This document shows, in pieces, positions 45,925 through 56,405 of a DNA stretch of 64,000 nucleotides. The notes under the pieces are model-generated. The model saw only the letters and a program-made list of their open reading frames with translations. It had not been told where the DNA came from and did no database searches. Source of the stretch: Pisaster brevispinus (Eukaryota > Echinodermata > Asteroidea > Forcipulatida > Asteriidae); NCBI GenBank assembly GCA_023634235.1, contig JAMKCF010000002.1:1141001-1205000 (forward strand). Direction: 5' to 3'. Both the position numbers and the translations under genes were made by a program. Numbering within the stretch: the first letter of the stretch is position 1; each line of letters opens with the position of its first letter.

Positions 45925-46260
45925 CAAACACACACACACACATGTTTGTAAATGGTGTAAACCGAGGACATCCCATGGTTTAGACTTGGTTTTGTTTAGC
46001 GACGTTCCCGTTGGTTTTGTACACGAAACAAACCGAGGACTGTTCCCGATGTCATTTTCACGGATCCCTATTTGAATGCGTAGACATGTTCACACACACA
46101 CACTCACACACACACAATCTTACGGATCCGGTTTGTGGGGTACTGCTATTGTTGTTCTATTGTTCCCTTTTCTAAAGAATTCCCTTGTGGGGCCCTATTG
46201 TTCCTATTGAAATTGCCTTGTGGGGTCCATTGTTCCATTGTTAAAAGTACCCCGTAAGTT
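45925..46260. repeat. 'ACCGAGGAC' repeat with CA-rich and TTGTTCC blocks
   Basis: (CA)n runs at 45928-45943 and 46092-46116 flank GTAAACCGAGGACATCC and AAACCGAGGACTGTTCC. TTGTGGGG(C/T)CC(C/A)TTGTTCC phrases recur at 46190-46240. Related to 5785-6560. Confidence 0.45.
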
Positions 46261-46649
46261 GGCATGTGTAAGGGCACACATAAGTAAATATTGGCATGGT
46301 GTTTTAAATAACAAAAGATCGTAGCTAGAGGAATGTTGGTTTGGTTCTCGAAAGGACACGGTAAACATTATTGAATAATTTAATTTCACTCATTTCTAAG
46401 ATGACCTAGCCGTTGGAAATACAATTCTAATTTGTAAACCGAGTGTTATCGCTGATGGAATTAGACTCCTCTGGGAATGTTGTCAGTGTGTTTAATATTG
46501 TGATATGGACTCGTGTCTCGTGTGGCGCGATGCCTAATGGCGTTTTCCAATTAACGAAACTGCCATCGGCGTCCGTTAGACTTATCAGCCACTTACATTA
46601 ACCATTAACGCAGTGTGCTTTTTCAAAATCTTGGACGGGAATGCGACCG
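46261..46649. other. Non-coding, nothing recognised
   Basis: No gene or repeat recognised. Confidence 0.4.
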
Positions 46650-47016
46650 TTAAAGGTACTATACAGGATAGGTAAGGATAAAACAAACATCATTGCTTGA
46701 TTTTAGTCTAAAAGCTTACTGATTATGACGTTCATACTACTACCAGTATTTCTATGAAATACTTCCCTCTGAAGATGAAGTCATACTGGAGAAAACTGTA
46801 TCTGAAAACCTATTAAAACAAAATCGCAACAGCCCATTTCGGTTGTTACAAGAACAATGTGGTTACATGTTAAAAATTGTAAATGTTTCTTCACAACGGA
46901 TTAAGCCCAAACGTTCAGGTTTAATATTTCATGTACATGTATATGGTTGATCAAACAAACTTAACACTTTCTGCGACAACTTTGTCAGCTCTACCAATCC
47001 TGTGTAATATCTTGAA
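46650..47016 (-). mobile_element. TTAA-type MITE family A, copy on minus strand
   Basis: TTAAAGGTACTATACAGGAT is at 46650. The reverse complements of CAGTAAGC, CGAAAT.AGCTG/CCCATTTCGG, AACCTG and AATCCGTTGT blocks follow. The right end CCAATCCTGTGTAATATCTT is a degraded terminal repeat. The 121- and 141-codon frames at 46931-47376 straddle its end and are probably incidental. Confidence 0.75.
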
Positions 47017-47990
47017 CTGTAGGGGCCGTAAAAAAATCCTTCCTTTACCTCGTTTTTGCCAAAATAAAACGCCCATCTCCCTCAAAACTTGCCCTGTGGA
47101 TACCGTATCGCGTGAAGATAATCGCTGTCTTATTTCAAGGTCGGGAATCGTGCGGGGAGACGTAGTCAGAAATGCGTTAAGAACATACGGTACGACTTGC
47201 ACAGCTCCTACCACACACGCTGTCGGCCTGAGAGAAAACCACAGCGTGCCTATGAGATTCGCGCTGCATGGTTGCTCATTTTCTAGTGGATTATGAAGTA
47301 AATAAGTGCATTTTGATGAGGCGTACGACATCAACGACCCCCCCCCCCCTCCATTCACCTCCGTATCGCTCTGCATTTATGTATATGCCTACACACATAC
47401 ATCATTCCCGTAGTAACAGCTTGAACTGGTGTGTACTGTCACATTCGTCATTCATACAACTGCACAAGCGGAAATGTTGATTGGAACGGTAAATGGGGAA
47501 ATCTCGGTTATTACTGCTGAAACGATTTCCATATCATACACAAAATAATAATAACCAAAACAGGAAAATGCATTGTCCCTCTCTTTGGTTAAGCACATGA
47601 TATATGTGGTAATGGTGTGGTGTGATTTGACTTGATGTGTTTGTTTCCTGGCCGGCTGTGTTCGTACGCCATGAGTAAGAAATCAAATGGCGCTAGAATA
47701 ATACAGTTGTTGGGAAATAGATAGATAGAGAGAGCCCCTAGTTAGCTAGTCTTGTAGGATCCGGAGTGCGTAACCCGACGACGTGTGGCGACTGTTCCGC
47801 TCCAGCGGTTTTAATCGCTGAATGTGTGATTCGGAAGACGCAAATTTGATATTAAATTTAATCGGGTGGACACGTGTACGCAAAGCAGAGGCGCCGTTCA
47901 TTGAGCACGCACTGCCGACATATCTGCCAAATCTCTGGCGGCAATTCCGTGACCAGCCTCCGTGGATCTATTACAATTAGGGGGAAAATA
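47017..47990. other. Non-coding, C-run and GATA-type patch
   Basis: C-run at 47338-47349; ATAGATAGATAGAGAGAG at about 47718-47735. No gene recognised. Confidence 0.4.
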
Positions 47991-47999
47991 GCGAGAGGT

Positions 48000-48026
48000 T
48001 TTTTTTTTTTTTTTTTTTTTTTTTTC
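48000..48026. repeat. Poly-T tract
   Basis: An uninterrupted T-run of about 27 bases. Confidence 0.9.
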
Positions 48027-48417
48027 TCGAAACGTAGGGGTATTGATTTGATGGGGGAAATGGGACGATGATTTTTCTTTTAAGGGCTTGAGGAGGTAAG
48101 AGACTATTATTTCGGGCTGGTCAAACGGCATGTGTGGGTGATTTCTAAGCGTCACAGGTTTCTAGTACGTCTAGTTCTGCTATCTGACTGATAAAATGGC
48201 TCATCACACTTATAAGCTGCACAGCAGAAATGTATTGTGCAGTGGGCCATAATGCACGTTTCTTGGTATTTCCGGGCAGATAGGGATCTGTACAATTTGC
48301 AAAATAGGAGTTCTGTCATCCCTGGCTACTTTCTCGTATCACGTCTGTTTTCAGATTGACTCAGTCAGCTTTTTGATGACTTTGTCTTGGTTACTTTACA
48401 TAAACATGTAAATAACA

Positions 48418-48520
48418 CGTGACGTTAGCTCAGTGGCGTAACATCAGAATACGCATAAAGCGGGCAGTGGAATAATTGTTAGGAAAACTGCTTTTGAATC
48501 CCAACTCTTTTTTTCAGTTA
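48418..48520 (+). mobile_element. Possible degraded tRNA-derived SINE
   Basis: GACGTTAGCTCAGTGGCGTA resembles a D-arm/A-box region, and about 60 bp later CTTTTGAATCCCAACT resembles a worn B-box, followed by a T-run. Too degraded to be a tRNA. Confidence 0.35.
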
Positions 48521-50140
48521 TTATACAAAAAGCATTTATACTAGTCAAAGATGAAAAAGGTGTTCACAAAATGGGGCGAAGAAGAAGAAGACGAAGAAAA
48601 AAAATAAACTAGACATGCAAGCGTTTTAAGTTGGACTCTCAATAACTTCAAGACCAATGGTTTAATGCAATTACCAGGACTACGGTGCCGTAGCTATCCC
48701 CTTGTACATGTTTTGAATACATTAAAAAAAGACGTGGCTCTTGTACTTTTGGGCGAAGAGAAGCAATAAGTATGACAACTTGATAACGCTATATTGTGAG
48801 TGATTTTTTTTTATTTATTATTTTTTTTACGAGACGGATGGCAGATGATCCTCATGATCCGCCCCAATGATCGGAATCGTTAATCCATTTGAAATATGTA
48901 CAGATTAGCTGTCTCCTTAGTACCTGTTTTGAATACATAACAAGACACCGGTGTCCATGCCTCCTGGCTGAAGGGAAACAGTATCTTGTACTCTTGAGCG
49001 ATGGGAAACAATTACTATTACAATTATGAAAACCCGCCCCCACAATCTTAATTTATTGGAATTACCAATCCATTTGAAATGTCTACAATTTATTGCCGGA
49101 TTTAACTACATCAACCTGAGTGCTTCGATAATCCAGAACACACACTGTTTCATCGCTGTTTTGATTCCTTATCTGTCTTTGAATTCGTAATAATTTGTTC
49201 CCACAGAGCATAAAAAGTAACTCTAGAATAATTATTCCCCACAGACCCTTGCATCAGGGTAGTGAAGAGGCACTTCAGAGTGCAACGCACGGTGCCATCA
49301 TCGCTCAGACATCATTTACGAAACGGTGCGATGAAAACAATGTCGTTATCCAACGCGGACAGCAAACCTACAATAGTCAATCAAACCAAATTGCAGGGCA
49401 AGTCAATATGCATTATAACAGAGACACAGTTTCGGCAGCATCCTACGCGGAGGCCAGACGACGACGCGACGTGGATCACTCGGGCCACCACTATAAATGA
49501 TTACGGCTAAGTGGCGTAGAACGCAGAACGAAACCAGCGTGTCAAAGTACCCTGTTCGCTGCGGCTGACATTTTGCTTTTCTTGCGGACAAGCTCTTTTG
49601 CTCCGTTGACACAAATTGCGGCCGTGTGTACTGTTTCCCAATGCAACCATATGTAGAGTTCTGTTTGACAAGGCTATGGGGGTTTCCACGCGATGTGTGC
49701 TCACTTACTTCCATTTCCTCCTCTCACCTCTTTCGTCCCTTTACTGTATGTGTGCCACTGCTAGAACGGTGACAATTGTCACAACAAAATCGATTGTAAT
49801 GTCGTTACTCGTGCATGGACCGTTCTACTGATCACATCATCACTGGGCGTGTATTTCATCCCACAGTCTCAGGTAGCAACTGAATCAATGTTGTGCACAC
49901 ACAAGCTCATGTCTGACCAGGGCATCATGGCTTCATAACTCGCCCAAATGAGGATGCCACTTTCCTCATTTACATGAAGGTGTTTATGGATTGTGTATTA
50001 GACAGTCGGAGTTAGGACGGGTAGAGATCGATATCGGTGCATCGGTCGCTCGGGTTCGGGGACTTGGTTTCTTTGCAAATCAAATATCAAGGTTCGGCTA
50101 CAGTAATGTATTAAAGCCATTCACTGAAACTTTCAGACTT
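48521..50140. other. Non-coding, one weak frame
   Basis: A 101-codon + strand frame at 49195-49500 starts near an acceptor-like TTCCCACAG and includes AASYAEARRRRDVDHSGHHY. I recognise no domain in it. Two similar phrases at about 48710-48760 and 48915-48980 (TTTTGAATACAT... CTTGTACT.TTG.GCGA.G) suggest another unnamed repeat. Confidence 0.3.
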
Positions 50141-50149
50141 CTCATTAAT

Positions 50150-50645
50150 GTAACAACATTCTGCATGGTAGTAGCATTCAGCAAGGTGTTTCTACTAACA
50201 TCGAATACAATATTCTTCAGGCTTTCTCTTTAGGAACACCCAGTTACACTATTCAGCAGACTTTTTAAGTAACAGCTAGTGCAAATATTCTGCAGGCTTT
50301 CTAGTATCATATAGTACCATTCTGCATTTTTTATATCAACATATAATTCAATATTCTGCAGGGTTTCTCCATCCACATCTAGTATAATCCTGGTATAGTA
50401 ACATCATGGTAAAGTAACATCATGGTAAAGTAACATCCTGGTAAAGTAACATGCCAACATTATTCTGCAGGCTTGTTCTAGTAACATGTTACTCTAAAGG
50501 CTTTCTCTATGTAACACCCGGTTACAATATTCTGCAGGCTTTCTTTAGTAACATCTAGTAACAATATTCTGCAGTTTTCTCTATCAACATCTACGATATG
50601 CTAGAGGCTTTCGATTTCAAATTAGAGTAGAAATATTCTGCTGTT
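50150..50645. repeat. Degenerate ~45-bp tandem repeat with CTGCAG-containing unit, plus 17-bp sub-array
   Basis: The phrase ATATTCTGCAGGCTTTCT followed by AGTAACATCTAGTA recurs from about 50155 to 50640 with strong degeneracy. Inside it, CATGGTAAAGTAACATC repeats four times with a 17-bp period (about 50396-50450). Non-coding. Confidence 0.7.
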
Positions 50646-51045
50646 TTTGCTCTCCAGGATCACCTGTTTTTATGACTTTTTTTCACAGGTTGGTTTGGTG
50701 TCGTGTTAAATGAAAACTAGAGGACGGAAGCACCCTTTAACACAAATGGCCGAATATTATAAAGCACATCATACCGACAACAAAATCTAGAAATTGTTAT
50801 TGTCCGATTGTCTGATAATTTGGTGTCAACCTCTTACCCGGCGATCCGCAAGTGCTTCCAATTAATATTGTAAAGCAACAGACCTATATGTTTCGGACGA
50901 GCTGGTAATATTTAGGGCGTGAACAATAATCTATATGCGTACCTTATGTCTAGCGCACCGACTCAAGGTGGTGCTTGAAAGTCAGGATTAAAGGTGAGAC
51001 ACAGACTAAAGCTATTCGGTCATTGAAAAGGTATTACCAATCAGA
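50646..51045. other. Non-coding, nothing recognised
   Basis: No gene or repeat recognised. Confidence 0.4.
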
Positions 51046-51240
51046 GGCCCAATTTTATGGAGTTGCTTAGTCACGACAGTGAGCTTAGCAAGAAGAACAT
51101 TGCGCTTACCTGAAAAGTATACCAGCCAAAACGCCATTTATTATCTACAATTTTGTGACTGGTTTCCTGCTTGTTGTTGATTCACAGAAGTTTGTTAAGC
51201 AATTGTTTTTTTCTGCTTTAAGCAGCTATGACATCGGGAA
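51046..51240. mobile_element. GGCCCAATTT fold-back MITE
   Basis: Left arm GGCCCAATTTTATGGAGTTG and right arm (minus strand) CCCGATGTCATAGCTGCTTA form imperfect inverted ends. The interior has TATACCAGCCAAAACGCC and GTGACTGGTTTCCTGCTTG. Fragments at 22385 and 42490 are related. A second, reversed arm (TTTAATTTGGCCCAAC, about 51408-51423) lies 170 bp further on and may bound a larger or nested copy. Confidence 0.6.
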
Positions 51241-53399
51241 CAGTTTACAATCGGGACCTTGTTTTATTTCATCAAGGTTTTTAGCAGAATTTCTTGCTTA
51301 ACGACTTTAAGCTCTCTGAGCAAAGAAATATAGGAGAGAACCAGTCATAATGGTGTACTTTAGTGTGAACCAGTTTCTACTTAGCATTGTTTGTTGTTCA
51401 GTTTTGTTTAATTTGGCCCAACAGCTCTGGGGGAAATTAGTGATGGTGCTATAGATTATTTTAAAACCGGGGAACATGTTGTTTGTGAACGTGCTGTACT
51501 GATTTCGACAAACCCTCTGGCAATACTCGCTAAAAGCTCCTGAGTTTGTTCAGCCTCGTTCCGACTCCGGTTCCATGAAACGAAAATCGTTATTGAACTA
51601 CGGATCAGATCGACCCGCTGACAGGTCGACTGACCCTAATTGGGTCAGGTTCTAATGCACACATCTGTTAATGACATAGGTACTCTCCTGCAAGTTAATT
51701 GATTCATATATATTTTTATGGCGGGATAAAGAAACAAAATAAATAAAAATGGTAGTCATTTTATTTTATACGAAATTATTTAGAAAGACACAATCTTTTG
51801 CCTGACTGTACGAGACCACTGGGTGGCAAATTACTGAAGATACTGTCTTCCGTTTTCTTGATAAAAATCTGACATCGGATACTTTAAAAGGGGATAAATT
51901 ACCAATATGACCATATCCAGTATCTCTCTCGGCCCTCAAAACCTTCCCGTATTCATTGAAATACTGAGATGAAAATTACATTTTCTTGGTAATAAATTAT
52001 ACACAAAAATGTCTGACAAAATCATATGGATTAAAGATTTAATGTCACTGTAGCGACACTCGCTAAGTTAATAACACTCAGTTGCCATTGAGCGACTGAA
52101 ATTACGGGGGGGGGGCATTAGGGACTTGACAAACGCAAGGCTAATATTTACTGATCATGACGATCACCAGATTTGCTAGATTTATCCGAGTCTATGCGAC
52201 GTCACGTAATCACTTGCCGGTAGTCTAAAGCAAAGAGTACTGGCCCCCTGTGCATACTTGTAAGGCCCGGCACATGGCTGGTAAACAAATTTAAATAAAA
52301 AGCTGGTAAATGCGTGAATTCGGGACAGTAATCAAATTTCAGGCGTCTGTTTGCTCTAGCCTCGGCTAACAACAGTTTTAATTAAGTCTGGGAAGTGAGT
52401 TTTCGATGGCAACATTTGTTAAAATCCCCTCTAGATCCCTGACGTTAATGTCAGTACATTCGTATTCGCGGTCTTTTCATTTTGCTTTGTGGTCAATAGT
52501 GGAAAGGGGAAAAGAAAGATAGACATAAGACGAGTAGAAAAACTGAAAAAGAGCGTTTGCAGTCAATATTTCTCGCTGGTCATTATATGAATAGTGCCCG
52601 GTCAGTGACCTAATTGCAGAAGCCGTACACTCACAGGGCATTCCCCTGTCTGGAAATTAAAACGTGCCAGGCGGTCGAGAAGATTCCCATTACGTGAAAC
52701 TCCTCTTACCCCAAAACTCTCAATTCTAAAGACCAGATCCCGACACTTATTAGCCGTTGCCTGTAATGTAATTATAAGGTGGCCAGTGACCATGAGCTGG
52801 GTTAACGTCCTATCAATGACGTTGGTAATCTGTAAAGAGGTCTATAGTGGCTGGGACCTGCTGAGACCAGCGGCTTGGACCAGCGGCTGATGTCAAATCA
52901 CAAATCATGGATGAACTCTGACCTTGCATGAAGGGAGGAAAATAGTGTCTTACTGTGTCTTATTCAAATTCTAGAGACATATTTGGTCAATTTGTACGAT
53001 TCAAGACACTTATCCCATTATTTTAGAACATAAACAAGAACCTGGTAGAATTTTGTAAAAAAAAATTTCGGTTAACTTGCAGGCAGAGGCACAGTAAACT
53101 ACCTGTTCACGGCATCATTAACTCACGATTAGTTGAGAGGCATCGTGTTGAACCTGTGAGTTCTGAGCCGAGTTTGTCAAACCTGGGTGGGCGATTCGCG
53201 TAAATGCCCCAAATGTAGCCTGTCATTGTTATCCTGCTATTTTTGGAGAGTTGTAAATGTAAACTATAAAGTAACTCCACTAACGTCATCAAGTCAATGT
53301 AAATATCGAGGTTTTTTTTAGAATAGCAAATATTCATTATGCTGTTGCCCCATTAGCACCTCATCGAAGTTAACCCCGGAACACTCCATTTCAGAAATT
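51241..53399. other. Non-coding with one GGGTCA-family trace
   Basis: A short GGGTCA-family trace at about 51560-51650 (CCGACTCCGGTTCCATG, GATCGACCCGCTGACAGG, GACCCTAATTGGGTCAGG). G-run at 52107-52115. No gene recognised. Confidence 0.4.
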
Positions 53400-53585
53400 A
53401 TTTCGAGACCGGGATTATCGTTGACCCAAACGCGGATCAAGATTTGACTCAGAATCCGAGAATATAGAGTCATACTCTCGTCTGAGTCAGTCTTGTCATA
53501 GTAGGTGTTTATAGGCCCGGAATTTGAGTCAAAAACATTCCGCCGGCTCAGAGTGGAGGTCAGTTTGACCTGGGAAGCGGGACCT
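53400..53585. mobile_element. Diverged GGGTCA-family segment next to the intact copy
   Basis: GAGACCGGGATTATCGTTGA, CCCAAACGCGGATCAAG, TGACTCAGAATCCGAG, GGCCCGGAATTTGAGTC and AGGTCAGTTTGACCTGGG are family-type blocks with no clear ends. The arrangement suggests an older copy into or beside which the 53591 copy inserted. Confidence 0.45.
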
Positions 53586-53590
53586 TTCAG

Positions 53591-53824
53591 TACACTCTTA
53601 AAAATTTCCGGGTCAGAGTTGACCCAGATTCCGGATCCAAGGTGGTCTGACCCATTTCCGAGTCAAGCTGACCCAGAAAGTGGTTGAAGAATTTCCTTTT
53701 AGTTCGGAGTCTGCGTCCTTTGGACACAATCATGTTTGGGTCATTTTGTCACATATTCCGGGTCGTATTGATCATACGGAGCTTGGGTCCGGGTCAAATT
53801 TGACCCGGAAGTTTTTAGAGTGTA
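53591..53824. mobile_element. GGGTCA-family MITE, intact reference copy (234 bp)
   Basis: Ends TACACTCTTAAAAATTTCCG and, on the other strand, TACACTCTAAAAACTTCCGG. The inverted repeats run about 35 bp and include GGGTCA-n4-TGACCC at 53610-53625 and a second GGGTCA-n4-TGACCC just inside the right end (about 53790-53806). With TA read as the target site, the element proper is CACTCT...AGAGTG, a Tc1/mariner-like arrangement, though superfamily is undecided. Related copies: 14980, 17793, 19855, 32177, 34090, 53400 and 59593. Confidence 0.8.
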
Positions 53825-54689
53825 GAACCTCCAGCGTTAGGAAATAAATGGATCATAAAAGAGTCGATGACGGACAGAAATCGTATAGGAGCTCGATTCT
53901 CCAGACAAACAAACAAGTATTTTATATCAAACGGACAATAAGCCCGGGTTTTACGAAACGTGTCCTCTGTTTATAAACGACTCGAGTTTACTGGTTCTAT
54001 TACGTGCTCAGTCGCACTTCACCAACCAGTCGAAGGTTGTTTTTAATCTCCCAAAATATAAGACAATTTTGCCACAAAAAGCCTCCTAGAAGTAGACCTT
54101 TATACTTTCCCCACAATAGGTCTTCTAGAGATATAACTTTGATCCTTTTTTAAGCGGATTGTGCCTCAACTAAGTCATTGTTTCATTGTGCTATGAACTA
54201 TAAATGCAGAAGAATTATAGAATGGGTCTGATTTGCAAAGCGTCTTCTTAAGAGGCCTGTAAACAAAAGTTGTTGTTTTTCTGTATATTCACGATTTATT
54301 TTAATAGAAAATATTACCAGCACTCTTGATTATTGGATGACTATAGAGCTCTGACTGGTAATCCGGCCGCGGCCTTTTTGAAAGTGAATAAAGTGGTTTT
54401 TTATCCATGGCCCTAGATGTCATTTCTTTCGAAAAATTGTTGTAGTTTAATGCCATTGTCCTTTACTTTACTGTATACGATTATGCACTTATACAAAGGA
54501 AGTGCATTTATACTTCCAGAACAAAAAACGTAAGGTTGCATTGACGTCAGAAAAAAAATATCTTTGTCACAGTGAGAAATTGTATTCCTGAATGTATTAT
54601 GATATGATATTTAGTTTCCAATTCAGTTTGTGTTTGGTGTTGTTTTGTTTTGTTTGTTTTGGTGGGGTTTTTTTACAAAAAAGATTCCT
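53825..54689. other. Non-coding, nothing recognised
   Basis: No gene or repeat recognised. Confidence 0.4.
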
Positions 54690-54824
54690 ATTTTGCGTTC
54701 GAAAATTTCAAGAGAAGTAAACCGGCCTTTGTTTGACAGCCCAAGCGCGATGCTGCAGGATTCAATGCGATTCATGCATGGCTCGTTTCTCAGATTCAAA
54801 TATTTTTGGGAGGAGGGCAAATTA

Positions 54825-54960
54825 CCCAAACCATACCACTTCAAAAAAAAAACCTTCCTCAAAATAGTTATTACTATCAACAGCTGCAGCGATTCTCACC
54901 AAGTAAGTTTTCATTATCATTCATCTTTCTCACCAAGTAAGTTTTGAATGTCATTCATCT
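54825..54960 (+). repeat. MITE fragment with a ~37-bp tandem duplication
   Basis: TACTATCAACAGCTGCAGCG matches 32965. The segment CTCACCAAGTAAGTTTT plus CATTCATCTTT occurs twice in tandem (about 54894 and 54929). The 105-codon frame at 54630-54947 overlaps it and has no recognisable features. Confidence 0.5.
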
Positions 54961-56150
54961 TTGGACTATTTACCATTCTGTAACCTTTACGATTTTATTT
55001 GCGACACTTTCTCTTTTATAACGCACCTCGGGTGACATCGAATGCTTTTAATTGACTGTACACGACATGATGGTATGCTGTGTTTGTTTTTAATCAATGC
55101 ACCAATGTTGCCTTTTTCAAACTGCAAACATGGATGTTTCTTGTGCCTTTCTGTGCATCACCCGAGGGACCACTATCAAATCCTTGAATTGAATTTAATT
55201 AAAAGAAAAGGGGAGAAAAAGACGATACAGTCTGTAAACACAGTCGTTTTTTAGTCTCCACTTAATGTGTCCTTCATGGGGAACCCTACGTGTGTAATCA
55301 GAAACAGCCTTGGACGGAGGCTACAGCAATATATGCATATTGCTATCCATAGGCTTATCGGAGACATGTACCATCACACAGCAATCTTTCCTTGTCATGT
55401 TTCTAAAACAATGAACTGTAACATAACACTCATTTCAATATGGAGCCGACTACAAAGCTGGGTAATTATCCCTCTTGGGGAAAAAATCAATCAACTGACG
55501 AATGTTATTTCGCTGAAATGCAAGCAAAAATACCATCTCTGTATCATTCGAACATTATATGGTTTCTATTGTAATACAAGTATACGTGTCGATTTCGAAT
55601 AAGAGGGGTATGTTACATTCATTCCATTCAGGTATATTTCTGAACAGCAAGTGTTTGTTTTGTGTAGTCCATTAATAAAAAATAAATGACCGTTTAAAAC
55701 AAAATACATTAAATTTGTCCCGTAATGTCTGCGCGGTCGGCAATATCGCCTCGGTAACGTGGAATGGTACAATGACAATTATCGTGTGGGCAGAGCATTA
55801 ACCATCGACAGACGTGACAGACAAACATCGACCATAAACCGGCTCTGCTTGCAAGTGTTTGTAAAAGATATGAAAAACATTTCAAGTTATTGATGCATTG
55901 TTAGGCAAGAACAGCTTTGGGTTTTAAATGCGAGCTAACTTTTACCCTTATATCAATCTGTGTGATATAATTTAAGAAGTGTTTTCCACGTTTTTTCTTA
56001 CTATTATTCTTCTTCTTATTATTATTCTACTTCTACTTCTTCTTTTTCCCCTTAGAAATGTTTTTTTAGGGGGAGCTAGAAATGATTGATAAAGAACGGG
56101 TATTTGCCAATTTTGCAGCCTGTAGTGCGTGAACATTATCACCCCGATCA
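54961..56150. other. Non-coding, nothing recognised
   Basis: A 111-codon + strand frame (55267-55602) shows no recognisable features. TTCTTATTATTATTCTACTTC-type simple sequence near 56008-56045. Confidence 0.35.
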
Positions 56151-56154
56151 TTTT

Positions 56155-56405
56155 GCCAGTTACTCTACTCCATGAGCCAGCTCAGATCCCTGGGGAGTAT
56201 ACGGCGTGCGCCGCACACTGTAATGTTGTGAATCAAGCCAAAATCAATCACATGAACCATCTCCACCCTTGCGAGAATACTGTGAATGAATGGAAGCATT
56301 TATAGTCAAATCTCTACCTCAAAGAACAAACAAATCGTCATGACCGGGATTCGAACCAGATACCCTGGCTGCGAACTTTGCAACCAGAACTCGAGTATGG
56401 TGCAC
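56155..56405 (-). mobile_element. tRNA-related SINE, minus-strand copy
   Basis: On the minus strand it starts ACTCGAGTTCTGGTTGCAAA, has B-box-like GGTTCGAATCC (complement of 56347-56357), then CCGGTCATGACG, GAGGTAGAGATTTGAC, CGCAAGGGTGGAGATGG, and ends with GCGCACGCCGTATACTCCCC and AGGGATCTGAGCTGG. Same family as 29862 and 30151, with some body segments diverged. Confidence 0.65.

Noticed and set aside
46931..47376. 121- and 141-codon frames on opposite strands
   Set aside because: They begin within a TTAA-type MITE copy, overlap each other and lack recognisable domains.
49195..49510. Possible small gene of 101 codons
   Set aside because: Two overlapping frames of similar length, no recognisable motif and only a generic acceptor-like site beside it.
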